Shown in pieces: positions 1 to 12,392 of a stretch of 64,000 bases of DNA. The DNA is from Dichomitus squalens LYAD-421 SS1 (Eukaryota; Basidiomycota; Agaricomycetes; Polyporales; Polyporaceae): the NCBI RefSeq assembly GCF_000275845.1, contig NW_006766930.1, positions 1-64,000 on the forward strand. The letters are read 5' to 3'. The notes beneath the pieces were generated by a model that was not told where the DNA came from, searched no databases, and saw nothing but the letters and a program-made list of their open reading frames with translations. The position numbers and the translations under genes are program-made. Each line of letters opens with the position of its first letter. Position 1 is the first letter of the stretch.

Positions 1-509
1 AGCAGTTTTATCGAGTATATGATGGCATGGTTGCTTACCATTGCATGCCTCCTTGTACCACGGGCCTAACCGTTGTACGTGTTCAATCCGAGCTATCCTG
101 CCACCAAATCAGAGTGGTTGGAAACTTACACTCGGATGCCGAGCAACTTTGTGAGTTTCGTCTCTATAGGCATACTGGCAAGCTGGCTACGTCTGGAGGT
201 GTGTGTGTGGAAGAGAGGGTAGAGGTGTCAGAGCGAGCGAGATGAAGCAGGTACCCCGGATTGTTGGACACCGGAGCCTTGTACATGTGCCCCGCAAGCG
301 ACATGTGTTATCCCTTTCTCCGAGCTTACCGGGGCGCCAAAGTCCCGCCTTCTGCCCCGCCGGTTGCCCAATATGGCAGCAAAATCTGTGACCCGACGGC
401 CGATCCCAGGTCATCGCGCGCAACGGCGGCATCGCGCCTTGAACTCGCTCTCGCTGCTGTCACAGTGAGCCTGGGCCGGCCACTGTCGCAAGGATCGCGC
501 GCAGGCTGT

Positions 510-2069
510 ATGTCGCTTTCGCTTACTCGACGTTGTACGCACTCGCGCTGGTCGAGAGGCAGCCGTCTTTATTCCTCCACGTCAGACCTCTTCAACATCT
601 TGTTCTTCGGACGTGATGAGTTCTCTTGCCTGGTCTTGCAGCAGCTGCTGACAGCCAAAGGTATGAAGCCGTGCTTTGAACTGCGTAATACTCATTGTGA
701 CTAGCAGATGTCTGGCAGGACATCCAAATTGTCACACAGCCTGACACTAAAGTCGGTAGAAGGGGCTCCAAGCTGTCTGTCTGTATGTGTTGCGCTCCTC
801 GCGGTAATCCTAATATTGACTTCGGGGCATATCAGCACCCTTGAAATTGCTTGCAGAAGATGCGCGGCTCCAGGTGCACACCATTCCCCATGTGCGGTCC
901 GAGTTCAGGACATGGAAGGTACCCATCGCCTTTATCACTCTTTATTCTAGCTGATGAGCCGCTATTCCCAGGCCCCGCCTCCATTCACGTTTGACACAGA
1001 TGCTAGACCAAACCCTACACCTGCCCCCAACCATCTCCTTGTGACGGCCTCTTTCGGACGTATCCTCCCTAATCCTCTGCTCGCTCTCTTCCTTCCCACA
1101 AGGAGATTGAACGTGCACCCTTCGCTCCTCCCTCTGTACCGCGGTCCTGCGCCGATACAACACGCACTCATCGACGGTCGGCGGGAGACGGGTGTTTGCG
1201 TCATCGAGATGACCGAACGGAAGAAGGGCATAGACTCCGGCGCGATTTGGCGCTCCGAAAGGATGGCATGTCTACCCTCTCGACAGTATCCACCCGTGGT
1301 ACTAACAGCGAACCGTTAGGGCATACCGGATACAGCTGACTTCCCGACTCTGCGCGACTCACTCGCGCGTACGGGCGGTCAGCTTCTCGTCTCAGTCTTG
1401 AGGGACATGCTAGCGGGGAAGGCGAGTGCATGTATCCGAGATCCGATGCTTACACTGAGGCTGACCGAATGGATTCTTTCACAGGATACCCGAATACCAC
1501 AGCCCGTAGACCCAGATGCGCCCCGCGCGCCACTCATCACCGCGGAACACTCGATGATCGACTTCAGGACGATGACTGCGTCTCGCGTCGTCGGAACCCA
1601 TCGTGCTATATCCCATCAGGTACGTAGCACATCGTTAGCTTGTGAAGCCATGGACAATTGAACATGTATCAATCCTGCGCAACGGTGTGTAGAAACCGAT
1701 GGCAGCCATGCTCAAGATTGGTCGTACGCTGCAGTTGCACAATCCTTGTGTCCTCACCGAGGTGTACGCGGATATCGAGAACCACCTGCCGACGGAGGGC
1801 ACGGCAAAGTTCCATCCGCCCAGCGGCGCTATCGTCATCCGTTGCGCTGAGAACACGTACCTGAGCGTTCCACAGGTATGTCTTTCACTACTACGGCACG
1901 GCATACGTTGATGAGCTTACCGTCGGCGCTGCAGGTCCGACAGCAAGACCGTCATTTGCTTAAGGCGAAGGAGTGGTGGAATGGCGTCAAGCCGGAGATG
2001 CGATTGACTGAAGGCCTGGAAGGTCCTGTGCACTTCGTTCCCTTCGATTCGGTTACCAGGAAACGTTAG
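510..2069 (+). CDS. FMT1: mitochondrial methionyl-tRNA formyltransferase
   Basis: Formylates Met-tRNA(fMet) using 10-formyl-tetrahydrofolate for mitochondrial translation initiation. Proposed exons are 510-660, 708-782, 836-918, 972-1265, 1320-1619, 1693-1875 and 1935-2069. The start ATG at 510 opens an Arg/Ser-rich stretch (MSLSLTRRCTHSRW...) that fits a mitochondrial presequence. It is followed by the N-terminal fold (FNILFFGRDEFS), the family region LLVTASFGRILP, the catalytic-loop signature LNVHPSLLPLYRGPAPIQ, and the C-terminal RNA-binding part ending QQDRHLLKAKEWWNG. The length of about 400 residues is normal for fungal members. One junction (1265/1266) only keeps frame if the intron uses a GC donor (GCATGT...TTAG). 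The first part of the locus and its 3' flank recur in decayed form at 8.9-10.1 kb. The family assignment is firm; individual splice sites are inferred. Confidence 0.9.
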
Positions 2070-2770
2070 TCCATGTTCTCGCCACTGAATCTTCTGCATG
2101 GCTCCACGAGGCGCGAAGTCTGCCCTTGACAACGGCGCTCAGCCCTCCAAGAGCCGTCGCAGGCCGGAAGTGGGACGTGGCGACCCTTCCTCTGAGTATC
2201 ACTTTGCTTCAACGGCGATGTCGAACTGGGTCATGAAGGGTAGCAATCCCAGTTTCACGTACTCAGTACGTGCACTTGTATCTCTGCGCGTTGGATCTTC
2301 TGGTCGTAGCAGGGCTGACGGATCGAGCACAACTGCTCGGTTTGTAAGCTCGCGCGGGCGGGCTTTACGCATCGCGAGGCGACTAGCAAGTTTCACTGTC
2401 TGGCCAACTCTCCCAATTTCATGTTTGACATCACGAGATAAGATGGGGGCGACTACTAGTTGCGGTGCTGGTTATAGGGGCTATGTGCGAAGCAGCAATT
2501 ATGTGGATTGAGCCCTGGCCGCACAAGGAGCCGACTGCGACTCTGCGTCTACACATCCGTGAGATGCGGATCAAGAGAGAAGACGGCGTCGCGCAACAAT
2601 TAAAGGTCACAGCTCTCGCGCGTACTGTTGAGCACATGATGGTTTGGTTTGTAGCGATGTATCGTTCTTGGTATGCCTGGACGACGACCTGGAGGTTCTC
2701 CCTCAGGTACTTATGCAGCTCTGCTCCACGAATTTCCGTCCACGGGTGTACAGGGCGTTTAGACCCTTAC
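1758..2770. repeat. segmental duplication, copy A (3' end and downstream flank of FMT1)
   Basis: This stretch covers the last FMT1 exons and about 700 bases of downstream sequence. It is recognisably similar to 9173-10110, with many substitutions and small indels. Shared landmarks include TTCCATCCGCCCAGCGGCGC (1812 region and 9228 region) and the downstream CTTTGCTTCAACGGCGATG-like segment. The part from 2070 to about 2800 holds only short unsupported reading frames. I see no gene in it. Confidence 0.75.
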
Positions 2771-3000
2771 TAATGGACCGGTGATAACTGGAGTCTCTTC
2801 GGAAGACAATGATTCCCGGTGCCTCACGCACTATATTGGGAACGGTCTGGGATCCGCCCTACCCACAATTCTCATGCTACCAGCATCCATCGAGCACCTA
2901 TAATACATACATCTTTGTTCTAGCCGTAAGGGAAGCCCCCGTTACCATCTTTCTTTCAGTCACTTCACCATCGAGCACCCTAGTCACCGTAGACGTGATC

Positions 3001-6000
3001 ATGCACAAAATCAACCAACCCCATATCGACAATATGCCACTGGCGTTACATGCCGCCAAATACGCTCTCGACAGGGCCAACTCCGGGAGAGATAGTAAAC
3101 GCCCCAAGGGAGATGAGCAGCCGCAAGGGTCATCTATTCAGGCTGCCGCGAACCTTGTCCAGGACGACGGGGTCAACCTCCTTATCAGTGGTGTTGAATC
3201 ACTTGTGGACAACTTGCCCCCGTTCGTGAAGGCCTTGGATGCTGTTTCGAAAATGCATCCGTTCGTTGCGAGTACGTTCAGCGAACAGGGCCGGAGCTCA
3301 ACGGCTATGGCTAACACAGTCTGATGAAACAGTTGCTGTGGCACCGTTCAAGATTGCGATGGAGCTAGAGATCAGGCGGCAGAATAACGACAAGAAGGTC
3401 AACCTACTGTTCCTCGAGATGCAGAATATGATGTCGGCATTGTTACAGTATGTCTCAAAAGAAAGCCATTATCTCCATGTGTACTCACAATCTTGTATTC
3501 ACAGGCTGCAGCACGTACCTCCAAATCATACTGCTCCTGATGATGGTCTGATGGTCGAGGATCATCTGCGAGAGCTTATGACTCGTATTGCTGGCGATAT
3601 CGAGGAGTGCGCCAACGCCTGTAACGCTTACTCGAACAGCCGTGTTCTGTTGAAGGCCTTCAAAGGCTACAAATGGGAGGAGAAATTCAAGGAGCACATC
3701 AAGACCTTTGCCAGTCGAAAGACAGAGATCATCCAGGCCTTGTCCATGCACTCAGCCATCGGTATTGATCATGCCAATGATAAACTTGATCGCCTAATGG
3801 AAAGGTCAGCTCTGTTCGTCATTTGGAAAGCTAGCTAGCTGACCCGTGACCAGGACGGAGCTTCTCCTTCAGTACTTCGAGCGTTGCGCTCCACGATCGC
3901 AGCGCGTGCTCAGCTCTATGATCGGCCAGGCGGGTGGACCAGACGCTGCGCTTCGAGATCCTGCCACCCTTCGAAGTCTCCTCGATAGCGAGCGTTCTCT
4001 CGAGTACAAAGACGGCTATATACCACCACGTCCTCACATTTCTCATACGTTCACTGGTTCATCTAGTGTTCTCGATTCGAGACACTCCAGCAGGATCGCT
4101 GCTTGGCCGCCGCTCGGCATCCCGCACTCGCGAATGCCCGGAAGAACAAATTCGTCGCGCGTGCGGAGCATGGGTACCAACTCGCAGTACAGCCGCCTCG
4201 GGTCACGCACGGATGCTGGAAATCAGTACCGCGACTTGCAACGGGGGAACCTGACGCCTGGATCAAAGGCGCCTTCCAGCGCTTGGCTTGATGGTTCAGG
4301 CGAGATAGACTACTAGAAGGAGATGTCTGTGTTGCGACAGGAGGTGACTCGAGCTCCGTCTGTCGAGATCACTGCAAATAGGAAGATATTCCAAAGAAGG
4401 TTCGATATACGGATAAAGGGGTTGAGGGACGAGATGGCGAGGCTTTCAGCCCATCAAGGAGAATGGATTGTTGGCACGGTTCTTCAGGGACCGCATGAGA
4501 GGATCATGAACCCAGTATGCTCAACCGACTCACTTGCTAGGAGGAGCAAATCGGCTAACATCTGCGTTACAGGACTTGCGCGATATTTGGAAGGATATGG
4601 TAAGTTATAAATTGTCTCCGAGGGCTAGGACTGAACCTTCAGCAAGCGTTGGCGTGCCATCGTCAAGCCACGACATCTCGTCCTCGCAATACATGACTTC
4701 TATCTGCAGAAGCTGGATGACCAGCAGCGTGCGCGAGACGTCAAAGTCGAGGGAACTGGGAAACAGTGCCAGGAAATCAGCGAGGCGGATGCGTGGACGC
4801 TTCAATGTATCGACCTCATGCACTTCCAGCCAATCATTGAGGCCTTAGACGAGGACGCATCTGGTTACGTCACTATCCAAGAGGTCAACCGGTTCACGGC
4901 TTCTCGTCCGAAAGGGTGGAGGTGCGTTATGTTTATCTACACGTTTATTTAGGGCTACAACTAATGTCACGCGGCGACAAGTCTCCTATATTGGCTCGCA
5001 TATTGGGCCGTTGGTGGGTTTATGCACGCGCGCATGCATCGAAATTTGTGCTTTACCTTCGACTGTCTATAGGCTGGCAGGTATGTATGACAGAATATCG
5101 GCGCAGGATAATCACCCTATGGCACGCTATGTCTCAACTTGAGAACATCCGTCAACTTAACAATGCGAACATCAACGAGTACTTGGATGTCATCCGCCAG
5201 ACTGTAGGGCAGATGATTGCAGGGTTCAAACCGCTCTCTGAACGACTTGCTGTCTTGCCCCGTTTCCGAACATACATGGACCAAGAGGAGGAGCGACTGC
5301 GAGACAGCTTGAAGACTGTAGACTATCAAATAGATGCTTTGGAGACAGTCACCGACATCAACAGACAGAAAGGAATAGAAAGGGTTCGTCATCTCTGCTT
5401 CAACATGATGACAGGTTTCATTCCATCCCTTTCCCCAGAACCTTTTCCCCTTGCTATACTTGCTGATGCGTCGTCATTATGACATCATGAAACTGGCGCA
5501 AGTGCACGTCCTTCACAATGATGAACTAGCGGATGCTGGAGAGTGCTTCTACGTGATCAGAGACGCGTTCGTACTACGTCGCGGAGAGCTTTGCGGTGCG
5601 TGTAGCATCTTTGTCGACTTTCAGGAACGAGTAATGACGTCTCATCTCGAGCCCAGGCCTGTTCCAGCAGCGACGCCTTGATCTTTCCCAGGAGATCCAC
5701 GAGTTTTCTTGTGGAATAGTGAGCAGATACGACATTCAAATGGAACGGAGCAAATGGAATCTTACATTGACTGTCCACAGTTCTCGACGGGCCATCTGCC
5801 ACTGACGGAGCTGGGTCCACAGGCCGACACAGCGAGCTACGTCTACGACTTCACAGATGACGTGCTTCCCAACACAAATATCCTCAAGTACCCCCCACAC
5901 TTCGAACACTTCTATCCTGCCCAAGGCTTGGAAGACGGTCTTGACGATCGTAATGGCTCCAATAACATAGATGGTCCGCTCCAACAAATGTGTGTACCAC

Positions 6001-7947
6001 AGTCATTCAGAGATCCACCCTAGATGACTCAACCCAATTCCAGCGTCGGGCACTGGACGGGTGTTCTGGATCGTGTCAATGCGGATGCGGGCCTGGCTAT
6101 GATCAACCTCCATTTCACACCTTCGTCTACTAGTAACAACCAGGTCATAGCCTCGCCAAGATTGTACTACCCTTGGCGGTGCACTCGCACTACTATCGTC
6201 GGAGAACCCATCACATCGTCCGAAGACGAACCTGCATTCGCCTTCACTGTGACGTTCAACTGTGACACGGCTGAGCTCCCGACCGAGTACCTTCGACTCA
6301 CGCTTGGTCAAGACGGTACGACCTTGGTAGGCGATCATGATGTCGCCCCCGATTTCTCCAGTCCTTTTAGGAGTCACGCTGTCTTCAAAAAGGATGTCTC
6401 TCCGTCGGTCATGGCATTCTATCCATCCCCGCAACAGCTCAAAGAAAACAGACCTAAGGCATGGTGGCACTTTGCAATTCAGTCAATCCTCGGTTCGAAG
6501 GTAGAAAGCAAAATCATGTCTTGGAAGCGCGTCAAGGCCCTTTTAGACAGACGTCATCGTCTTGCCTCGCTTTTGTACTGTCAGATGTTCGTAGACGAGC
6601 TCCATCCCGAGGACGCCGACGAACAGTGCCGTCTCCTTCACCGAATTTCTCCAGCAGAGCTGCATCTCCTCACTTATGCCCTCGTGGAGTCCGAGAAGTA
6701 CTACCACCGGTTCCTCCCGCCATGCTCAGGGGGTGTGTCCAGATCCTGCGGGAAGGTGCTGAAGACGGCGGTGCCTATGCTACGGTGCTGCACGTGTACT
6801 CCCGAAGCGGGGTATAGAAGACCCATGTTCGACGCGTCGTTCTGCAACGACAACCCAGACTGTCTCGAGCAGCACGTCAGAGACAAGCAGCAGATCCACT
6901 GCATCGTGAAGACACGCATTCCTGGATGGTCCATGGGCGAGGAAGGGAAGGCGAGGGAAAGGAAGTTGTCGGACCTCCTTGCTCGACTCGAGGACGTCAC
7001 GGAAACATTGGCTCGTCCCAAGGGGACCAGAGCCGATACCTCATCCCCCTTCCGCAGAGCGTCGGTGGACAAGAAGGTGTGGGAATCGATCCCTAGCCTC
7101 AATGGCAAGACTACGCCGGACTCTATGGACACGCCGGAGGAGGTAGATGAGGGCTCCTCGTCATCTCTTCATGAGGATCACCTTGCAAGTGAGGAGTCTC
7201 TGGACGGCTCTGTGGAGGACGAACATATCGCCCGTACTGCCGCGGACCTGAGATTCAAGCATGTAGGGCTCCACACGCCGCCACGCTCCGATATGAGCTT
7301 AAGTATCGTACATAGCGACACTGATTCGCTCCTGGAGGGGAGTCCTTTAGCGAACCCTGCGAACCCTACGCCCATCGCCAAGCCCTACTGCATTGGATGC
7401 GAAGAGGAGGTGCACATGCCTTGTTGGCTTTGCGTCGAATGTTCAGGTATATCATCCACATTGTGATATAGGGTAGAGGCTGACGTGCTGTCAACGATCA
7501 GATACACTCTTTGTCTGTCTTGCTTGCGACGAGAAGGGCGGCATCGAGGCTGTACAGCACAAGGGCACTCATGCACTTGCACGGGTGTACGACAATCAGG
7601 CAGCAGAGTCAACCACGCTGAAATCCGCGCTGAAAACTTCGTCCAGGCCGCAGCGTGCACATAGTGGCGTGCGATGGGGGAACGTCAGAGACGGTGACGG
7701 TGGCGTACGATGGGGGAACGTCGGAGACGATGAGACTGACGCTGATGCCTCCTCCGGACCCGGGGACTCCTATGACAAAGGGGAAGCGTCATTGGCTGAC
7801 ATGGAGACGCGCTTCACGACAATGGAAGACAGGATCGGTGGGCTCGAGGATGGGCTGGGTCGAATCGAAAAGATGCTGGAAAGGCTGCTCACGCCGTCTC
7901 GGCTTCGACCCGGCCGCAGCCTCCCAGGAACAGCTTCACCGATATGA
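3001..7947 (+). CDS. large EF-hand and ZZ-type zinc-finger protein (Agaricomycete family)
   Basis: Multi-exon gene of a family common in mushroom-forming fungi; its function is not known. The proposed start at 3001 (MHKINQPHIDNMPLALH) is chosen because the segment from 2809 to 3000 in the same frame lacks family-like character. The first introns are 3272-3332, 3448-3504 and 3805-3853. A helical N-terminal region is followed by one canonical EF-hand loop at 4848-4883 (D-E-D-A-S-G-Y-V-T-I-Q-E), then LLYWLAYWAV and a long globular region. The protein ends in a ZZ-like cysteine cluster (C-I-G-C, then W-L-C-V-E-C and C-L-A-C; 7389-7530, intron about 7446-7500). A Ser/acidic linker and a terminal coiled coil (METRFTTMEDRIGG) flank the finger. 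A 36-base in-frame tandem duplication lies at about 7666-7737. Between about 3997 and 4320 I could not join the frames with confidence, so an unrecognised intron or a lesion is possible. Confidence 0.8.
7666..7737 (+). repeat. 36-base in-frame tandem duplication
   Basis: Two near-identical 36-base units give a duplicated GVRWGNV peptide in the C-terminal tail of the EF-hand/ZZ protein. The reading frame is kept. Confidence 0.85.
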
Positions 7948-8884
7948 AGGCAGTGGGATGGGCGTCAGAATCGGACTCAGGTAGTAGAGGTGTAAGTTAT
8001 ATAGTGGCATGTTCCTCTTTGCCAAGTCCGCTTGACGTTTGAGCGAGCAGAAGCGTTACAGACTGAATAACAACCTCACTGACCGCTCGAGATCCATGCG
8101 CAGGTGCAGTATATTGCATATGTAGCGTCGAACGCGCTCACGTCCAAATGCAACGTAACTTCCACTCATATCAGCATTGGCCATTATAGGAACACAACGC
8201 AGACGCGACGTACCATTGTCCGCAGTCTCGGAATTCCGTAAGCCCTCGACTGCTGCGCACGCATAGCCTTCGTATCTGGCGGATTTATGCTGGACAGGAG
8301 GGTGATGTTCACTACGAAAGGATTATTCGCAAGTATCCTCGTTTCCTGCATAGCTGTCCGGAGCGCATCCGGGGAGGTCGGGTGAGGAACCCGAGGATGC
8401 CTGTTACACGAAGAAAAGTTAGTACTATTCCGTACCTCTCGAGAAAAGACACTTCGGGTGAAAATGAGCCGCAGGCAAGGCTGAGCAGCATGACGCTGAC
8501 GGACTGATGCGATATGGATCCAGCCCCCCGCCCCATCCCTATCCCTGTATGCTCTGCGACTCTGGCAGAATCTCGATCACAGACTCGGACAGACAGCATA
8601 CGCGGAGTCTATCTCGGGGAGACGGGTCCAACACAATGATACAACGTTGCAGAAAGCGCCGTATCCCGGAAAGGATTTGAAACGATGTCAGGTCTGCCAC
8701 ACAATGTATACGAATTGTGTGCGCTGTCCGGATCGACTTGGCCCTCACCTTCAAATGATCCACTGACCACCCTAGTGCCATCTGGGCAAGCAGCCTCGGA
8801 GCTGTTCCAGCGCTGTAGTGGCGAGCTTGGGTACACCGACCTGCCAGTGGTGGAACCATCATTGGGCGATTTTTCTAAGAGCTT
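7948..8884. other. intergenic, no gene recognised
   Basis: Only short overlapping frames on both strands without family resemblance. I see no RNA gene or repeat here. Confidence 0.5.
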
Positions 8885-10130
8885 GATAGCATGCCTGCTC
8901 ACCGTCGCATACGACTCTGTACCAATAGGTCCCCTGCATGTCGTTCATCCGGAGAGAGCGCAGAGGTAGGTATCATAGTGGCCGACTCCCGAGGAACCGT
9001 ACCGGGTGTTTCCCGACGGGTGCACGTGTTATGACCTCGGGGCGCCAAAGGGCCCAGTGATAGCGTTGCCACCCGACAGTCACTTTCTAGCGGATGTCAT
9101 TGCAGCACAGCGACGACGCTCACGCCTTGCCGAAACTCGCTCCCGCTGATCTGAGCCTATTCTAGTTTGCTTAACGAAGTGTACGCGAATGCTGAGAACT
9201 ACCCAGCGGAGGGCACATCAATGTTCCATCCGCCCAGCGGCGCTATCATCATCCGCTATGCTAAGAACACGTACCCGAGCGTTCCACAGGCATGCCATTC
9301 ACTATTACGGCATGACACACACCAGTCTGCTTACTATCTATGCAGCAGGTGCAATAGCAAGACTATCATCTCATCAAGACGAAGGCATGGTGGAATGGCG
9401 TCAAGTCGGAGATATGGTTGAACGAAGGCTCTAAAGGTCCTATGCACTTCGTCCCTTTCGCTTCGGTCACCGACGTTCTCGCAACCATTTCCTCTACATG
9501 GGCCGGCCAGAGACAAAGTCTAGCCTTCAATAACGACATTGAGCCTTGAGCGGCATCGTTTCACCCTCCTTGAGCCATCGCAGGGTGGAGATCGGAATGT
9601 GGCGAATCCTCCTCCTAATGCCACTTTGTTTCAACGGTGATGTGGTCGATCTGGTTCATGTATGGTTGCAATCCGGGCTTGGTTAATTCAGTGCGTGCGT
9701 CTGTACCTCAGCGCAGTCAACTTTGAATGTCTGGTCTCAGTTCGGCGAAATGAACCATGGTCGCGTGGTAGCAGACGGACTCGAGGCTTGAGGTTGACTC
9801 AACGGTTGTTAAGACGCGGACCGAGGAAGAAGACCGCATCGCGTAAGTAACAAGGTGACGGCTTTTGCGTGTACTGTTGACTGGATGACTGGTGGCGGTG
9901 ATATATCGTTCTCGACGAGGATCGATGTTCTCCCTCAGGCAGTTATGCTGCTCTGCTCTAGAAGGGGCTCCTCTGCAGATTAGACAGAGCGATGACATTT
10001 TCAATCGAGGAAAGGAGAAGAGCGCGAGTCGCACACGGTCAGTACCGACACCCAGTATACGACACTCAATTCTAACTGGTCATCACAGGAAACCCCAAGC
10101 TGACGCCCGACCTCGGTCCTACCTCTGACC
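8885..10130 (+). pseudogene. decayed, internally deleted copy of the FMT1 locus
   Basis: The segment is a second copy of the FMT1 region. About 9025-9160 resembles the FMT1 5' flank around 300-480 (shared GGGGCGCCAAAG and the run ending TCGCTCCCGCTG / TCGCTCTCGCTG). From about 9173 it matches the last FMT1 exons (Y-A-N-A-E-N, then FHPPSGAII.RYAKNTY.SVPQ), then the final exon with frameshifts and the downstream flank to about 10110. Everything corresponding to about 480-1755 is missing, including the whole formyltransferase catalytic domain, so it cannot encode an enzyme. The copy lies 7.4 kb from its parent in the same orientation, with the EF-hand gene between them. Confidence 0.8.
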
Positions 10131-10422
10131 GTATGATGTTGGTGTGTTTATTTTCATACCCATTCGACGTCATGCTGTCGAAACTACCGTTCTCCGGCGT
10201 ACAGCTCTTTGGCATCATTTGAAATCCCGATCCTGCACGGATCAGTGATCTCGCCAGCGCGATATAGTCCTGACGCCTAGGACGACCTGAGAGCCCCGAC
10301 GTTGGTTCATCCGTACAAACCGCACCTGGCTGTCACTATCCCGATTGTTCCTGCGCGGCTCCATCAAGGTGCCTCATCCACTTATCTGTGGCGGTCATCA
10401 AGCCGCTCAATGCAAAATTCAG
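10131..10422. other. upstream region of the secreted-protein gene
   Basis: No reading frame of note. It ends at a TATA-like box and probably holds the promoter of the gene at 10476. Confidence 0.4.
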
Positions 10423-10429
10423 TATAAAA
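10423..10429 (+). promoter_or_regulatory. TATA box
   Basis: TATAAAA lies 47 bases upstream of the ATG at 10476, a usual position in fungal genes with strong regulated expression. Confidence 0.55.
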
Positions 10430-10475
10430 TGTCGAACCGTGTCGTGGAGGGTGGACAGCAATTCGCCCACGCAGT

Positions 10476-11096
10476 ATGCGACTATCCGCTTTCACGACCA
10501 TCTTTGCCGCGCTACTCTCTGCGCTCCCGATGGCGCGCCCTGCCGCTGTCGAGACGCGCCAGGTCATCGTGTGGCCCGCCCATGGGACCACCATCTCCCC
10601 GGCAAACGGCAGTACTATTGCGGCCGGAGACAGCTTCCAGTTTTTATACAAGGATTCAAACTTCTGCGAGAGCGACGTAGTCACCGTCGCCGTGTACCTC
10701 AGCCAGACACCTCCGGCCAACTCAGACGTGATGGCGAACGGCAGGCTTGCGGACGGCACCTTCGAGTACTACTTCGGTGATTACACAATCTCGAACTTTG
10801 GTGAGTCTGCTCTCTTTCATATCACGTTTGTCGCAGGCGGCTGGCTTATTTCTGAAATCAGGTCTACCTCCGTCGAGTAATGCGCCACCCGCCAGTTTGA
10901 CGATGCCTGTACTCGAAGGCACGGCGGCTAACACGACTCTCTACTTCTCAGTCTTGGAGGATTTCACTGATTGTCCGGTACGTCGTGCTACGTATCATGA
11001 TGCTTTCTTGGGTCGTCACGGCTGATGAACATGATTCAGCCAAACGGCCAGTCCACTTGGTTCGGTATTGAAGCTACCACGGTGCTCTACGTTTGA
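10476..11096 (+). CDS. small secreted protein, function unknown
   Basis: Three exons, 10476-10800, 10862-10977 and 11040-11096, give a protein of about 165 residues. The introns (GTGAGT...CAG and GTACGT...CAG) are well formed and keep frame. The N-terminus is a classic signal peptide (MRLSAFTTIFAALLSALP) followed by a possible Kex2-like site (E-T-R). The mature part is rich in Ser, Thr and Asn, carries N-glycosylation sequons (NGS, NTT) and two or three cysteines, and looks like a small beta-rich extracellular domain. I do not recognise a named family. Lineage-specific secreted proteins of this size are common in wood-decay and symbiotic fungi. The TATA box upstream supports a regulated promoter. 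Confidence 0.72.
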
Positions 11097-11348
11097 TTGT
11101 ATAATGTGCTGGAATCTATATTCTCAGTGCGTTCTTTGACGAGTAGATCCGGGATAATGATAATACCAAGGAGATCTAAATCCATCGAAGGTGTGGCACC
11201 CTTTGTTCGTGCTTAGCTCAAAGCGGGCCAGCCGGCTACCCTTAAACGCTGGCCTACCACCTCAACCCTCGCTTTCGTTGCTCCACCTCGATACTATTTT
11301 CTTCATCTCTCGTAGTTGCTGTCGTTCGAAGTCTTTCACGGCACAAAC

Positions 11349-12392
11349 ATGTCCTCCGCACCCAACCCATCCAAAACGCAGAATCTCTCCGGATGCGAGC
11401 TCGCTAACCCTCCTCCCAAGTCTAACCACGCGCAAGTGGCACTCTCTGAAATCACCCGTCACCCTCGCTTCTGGTTCGACGACGGGAACCTGGTCCTCCT
11501 CGCAGGAACCATCGGATTCAAGGTGTACAGGGGTCTCCTGGCCGCGCAGTCCCCTGTTTTCCAAGACCTCTTCGCCTCTGCCACTCACGCCGAGGAGGAA
11601 TACGGCGGATGCCCTGTGGTTCGGCTTACCGATTCGCCGCAGGACTGGAGTCAACTACTTGACGTCCTCCTGCCCATGACATACGTACGGTATGTATCCG
11701 TGCATCTCTCACTCGCACTTCCGCTCAGCGATCTGACCGTGGTGGATAGCATCTCGGACTCGCACAGGTGCCAATACGAGCAAATCTCTGCGCTCATTCG
11801 GCTCGCCAACAAATACCAACTCGAGTCCATTGAGCGTCAAGCTGTTGAATGCTTGAAGACAGTGTTCACGGACGCTTTCGAAGAGTGGAACAGCCCTCCT
11901 CAGGACGCCTTGAAGCTCGCCGACCCACAACAGGTAGTCGAAGTCGTCTATTTGGCGAGGCTCACGAACTGCTCCAGTATGCTTCCGCTCGCATGCTATC
12001 ACTGCGCCTTGCTCGGGGAAGAAGTCCTGAACAGCCTCACAAGCGATGGGGAGCTGGATTCGGAGGACGTAAGGCGCTGCGTCGGTGGTTACCGGCAGCT
12101 TTGCGAGCTAAAGACGACCATCCCGACGCGTCTTTTCGGCCACCCTCCCTCCGTTTCGTGCAGGTCGCCTATCATGTGCGGCGAGATTCTGCGAAGGCTG
12201 GAGGAGAAGGCAGCGCTGGTATACGAGACCCCGAAGCTGTTGAATAGCGTCGAGCAGTGGACGTTGAGCTTCCCTCTTTGTGGGATGTGTCAAGAGGAGC
12301 TGGATGAACGTGACCGGGCTCGGCGCAGGGAGCTGTGGCAGAAGCTGCCCGAGATGTTTGGGTTGGTTGATGAGGTCAAGAGTTGGGCGTGA
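11349..12392 (+). CDS. BTB/POZ domain protein
   Basis: A BTB/POZ domain occupies roughly residues 35-150. It opens with HPRFWFDDGNLVLLAG and the typical FKVYRGLLAAQSPVFQDLF, followed by the acidic VVRLTDSPQDWSQLLDVLLP segment and the helical IRLANKYQLESIERQAVECL. Such domains mediate dimerisation and often recruit Cullin-3 ligases. Fungi have many copies whose substrates are unknown. The start at 11349 is the first ATG before the domain. The frame is open throughout, but a 78-base in-frame intron at 11690-11767 (GTATGT...CACAG) is likely, because removing it joins the BTB core to the downstream helices as in relatives. The C-terminal part has a C-G-M-C-Q-E-E motif of unknown role. Confidence 0.88.
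   Translation: MSSAPNPSKTQNLSGCELANPPPKSNHAQVALSEITRHPRFWFDDGNLVLLAGTIGFKVYRGLLAAQSPVFQDLFASATHAEEEYGGCPVVRLTDSPQDWSQLLDVLLPMTYVRYVSVHLSLALPLSDLTVVDSISDSHRCQYEQISALIRLANKYQLESIERQAVECLKTVFTDAFEEWNSPPQDALKLADPQQVVEVVYLARLTNCSSMLPLACYHCALLGEEVLNSLTSDGELDSEDVRRCVGGYRQLCELKTTIPTRLFGHPPSVSCRSPIMCGEILRRLEEKAALVYETPKLLNSVEQWTLSFPLCGMCQEELDERDRARRRELWQKLPEMFGLVDEVKSWA

Noticed and set aside
3838..4316. Separate small plus-strand gene at 3846-4316
   Set aside because: Its start lies inside an intron of the EF-hand gene, and the flanking coding blocks belong to one protein.
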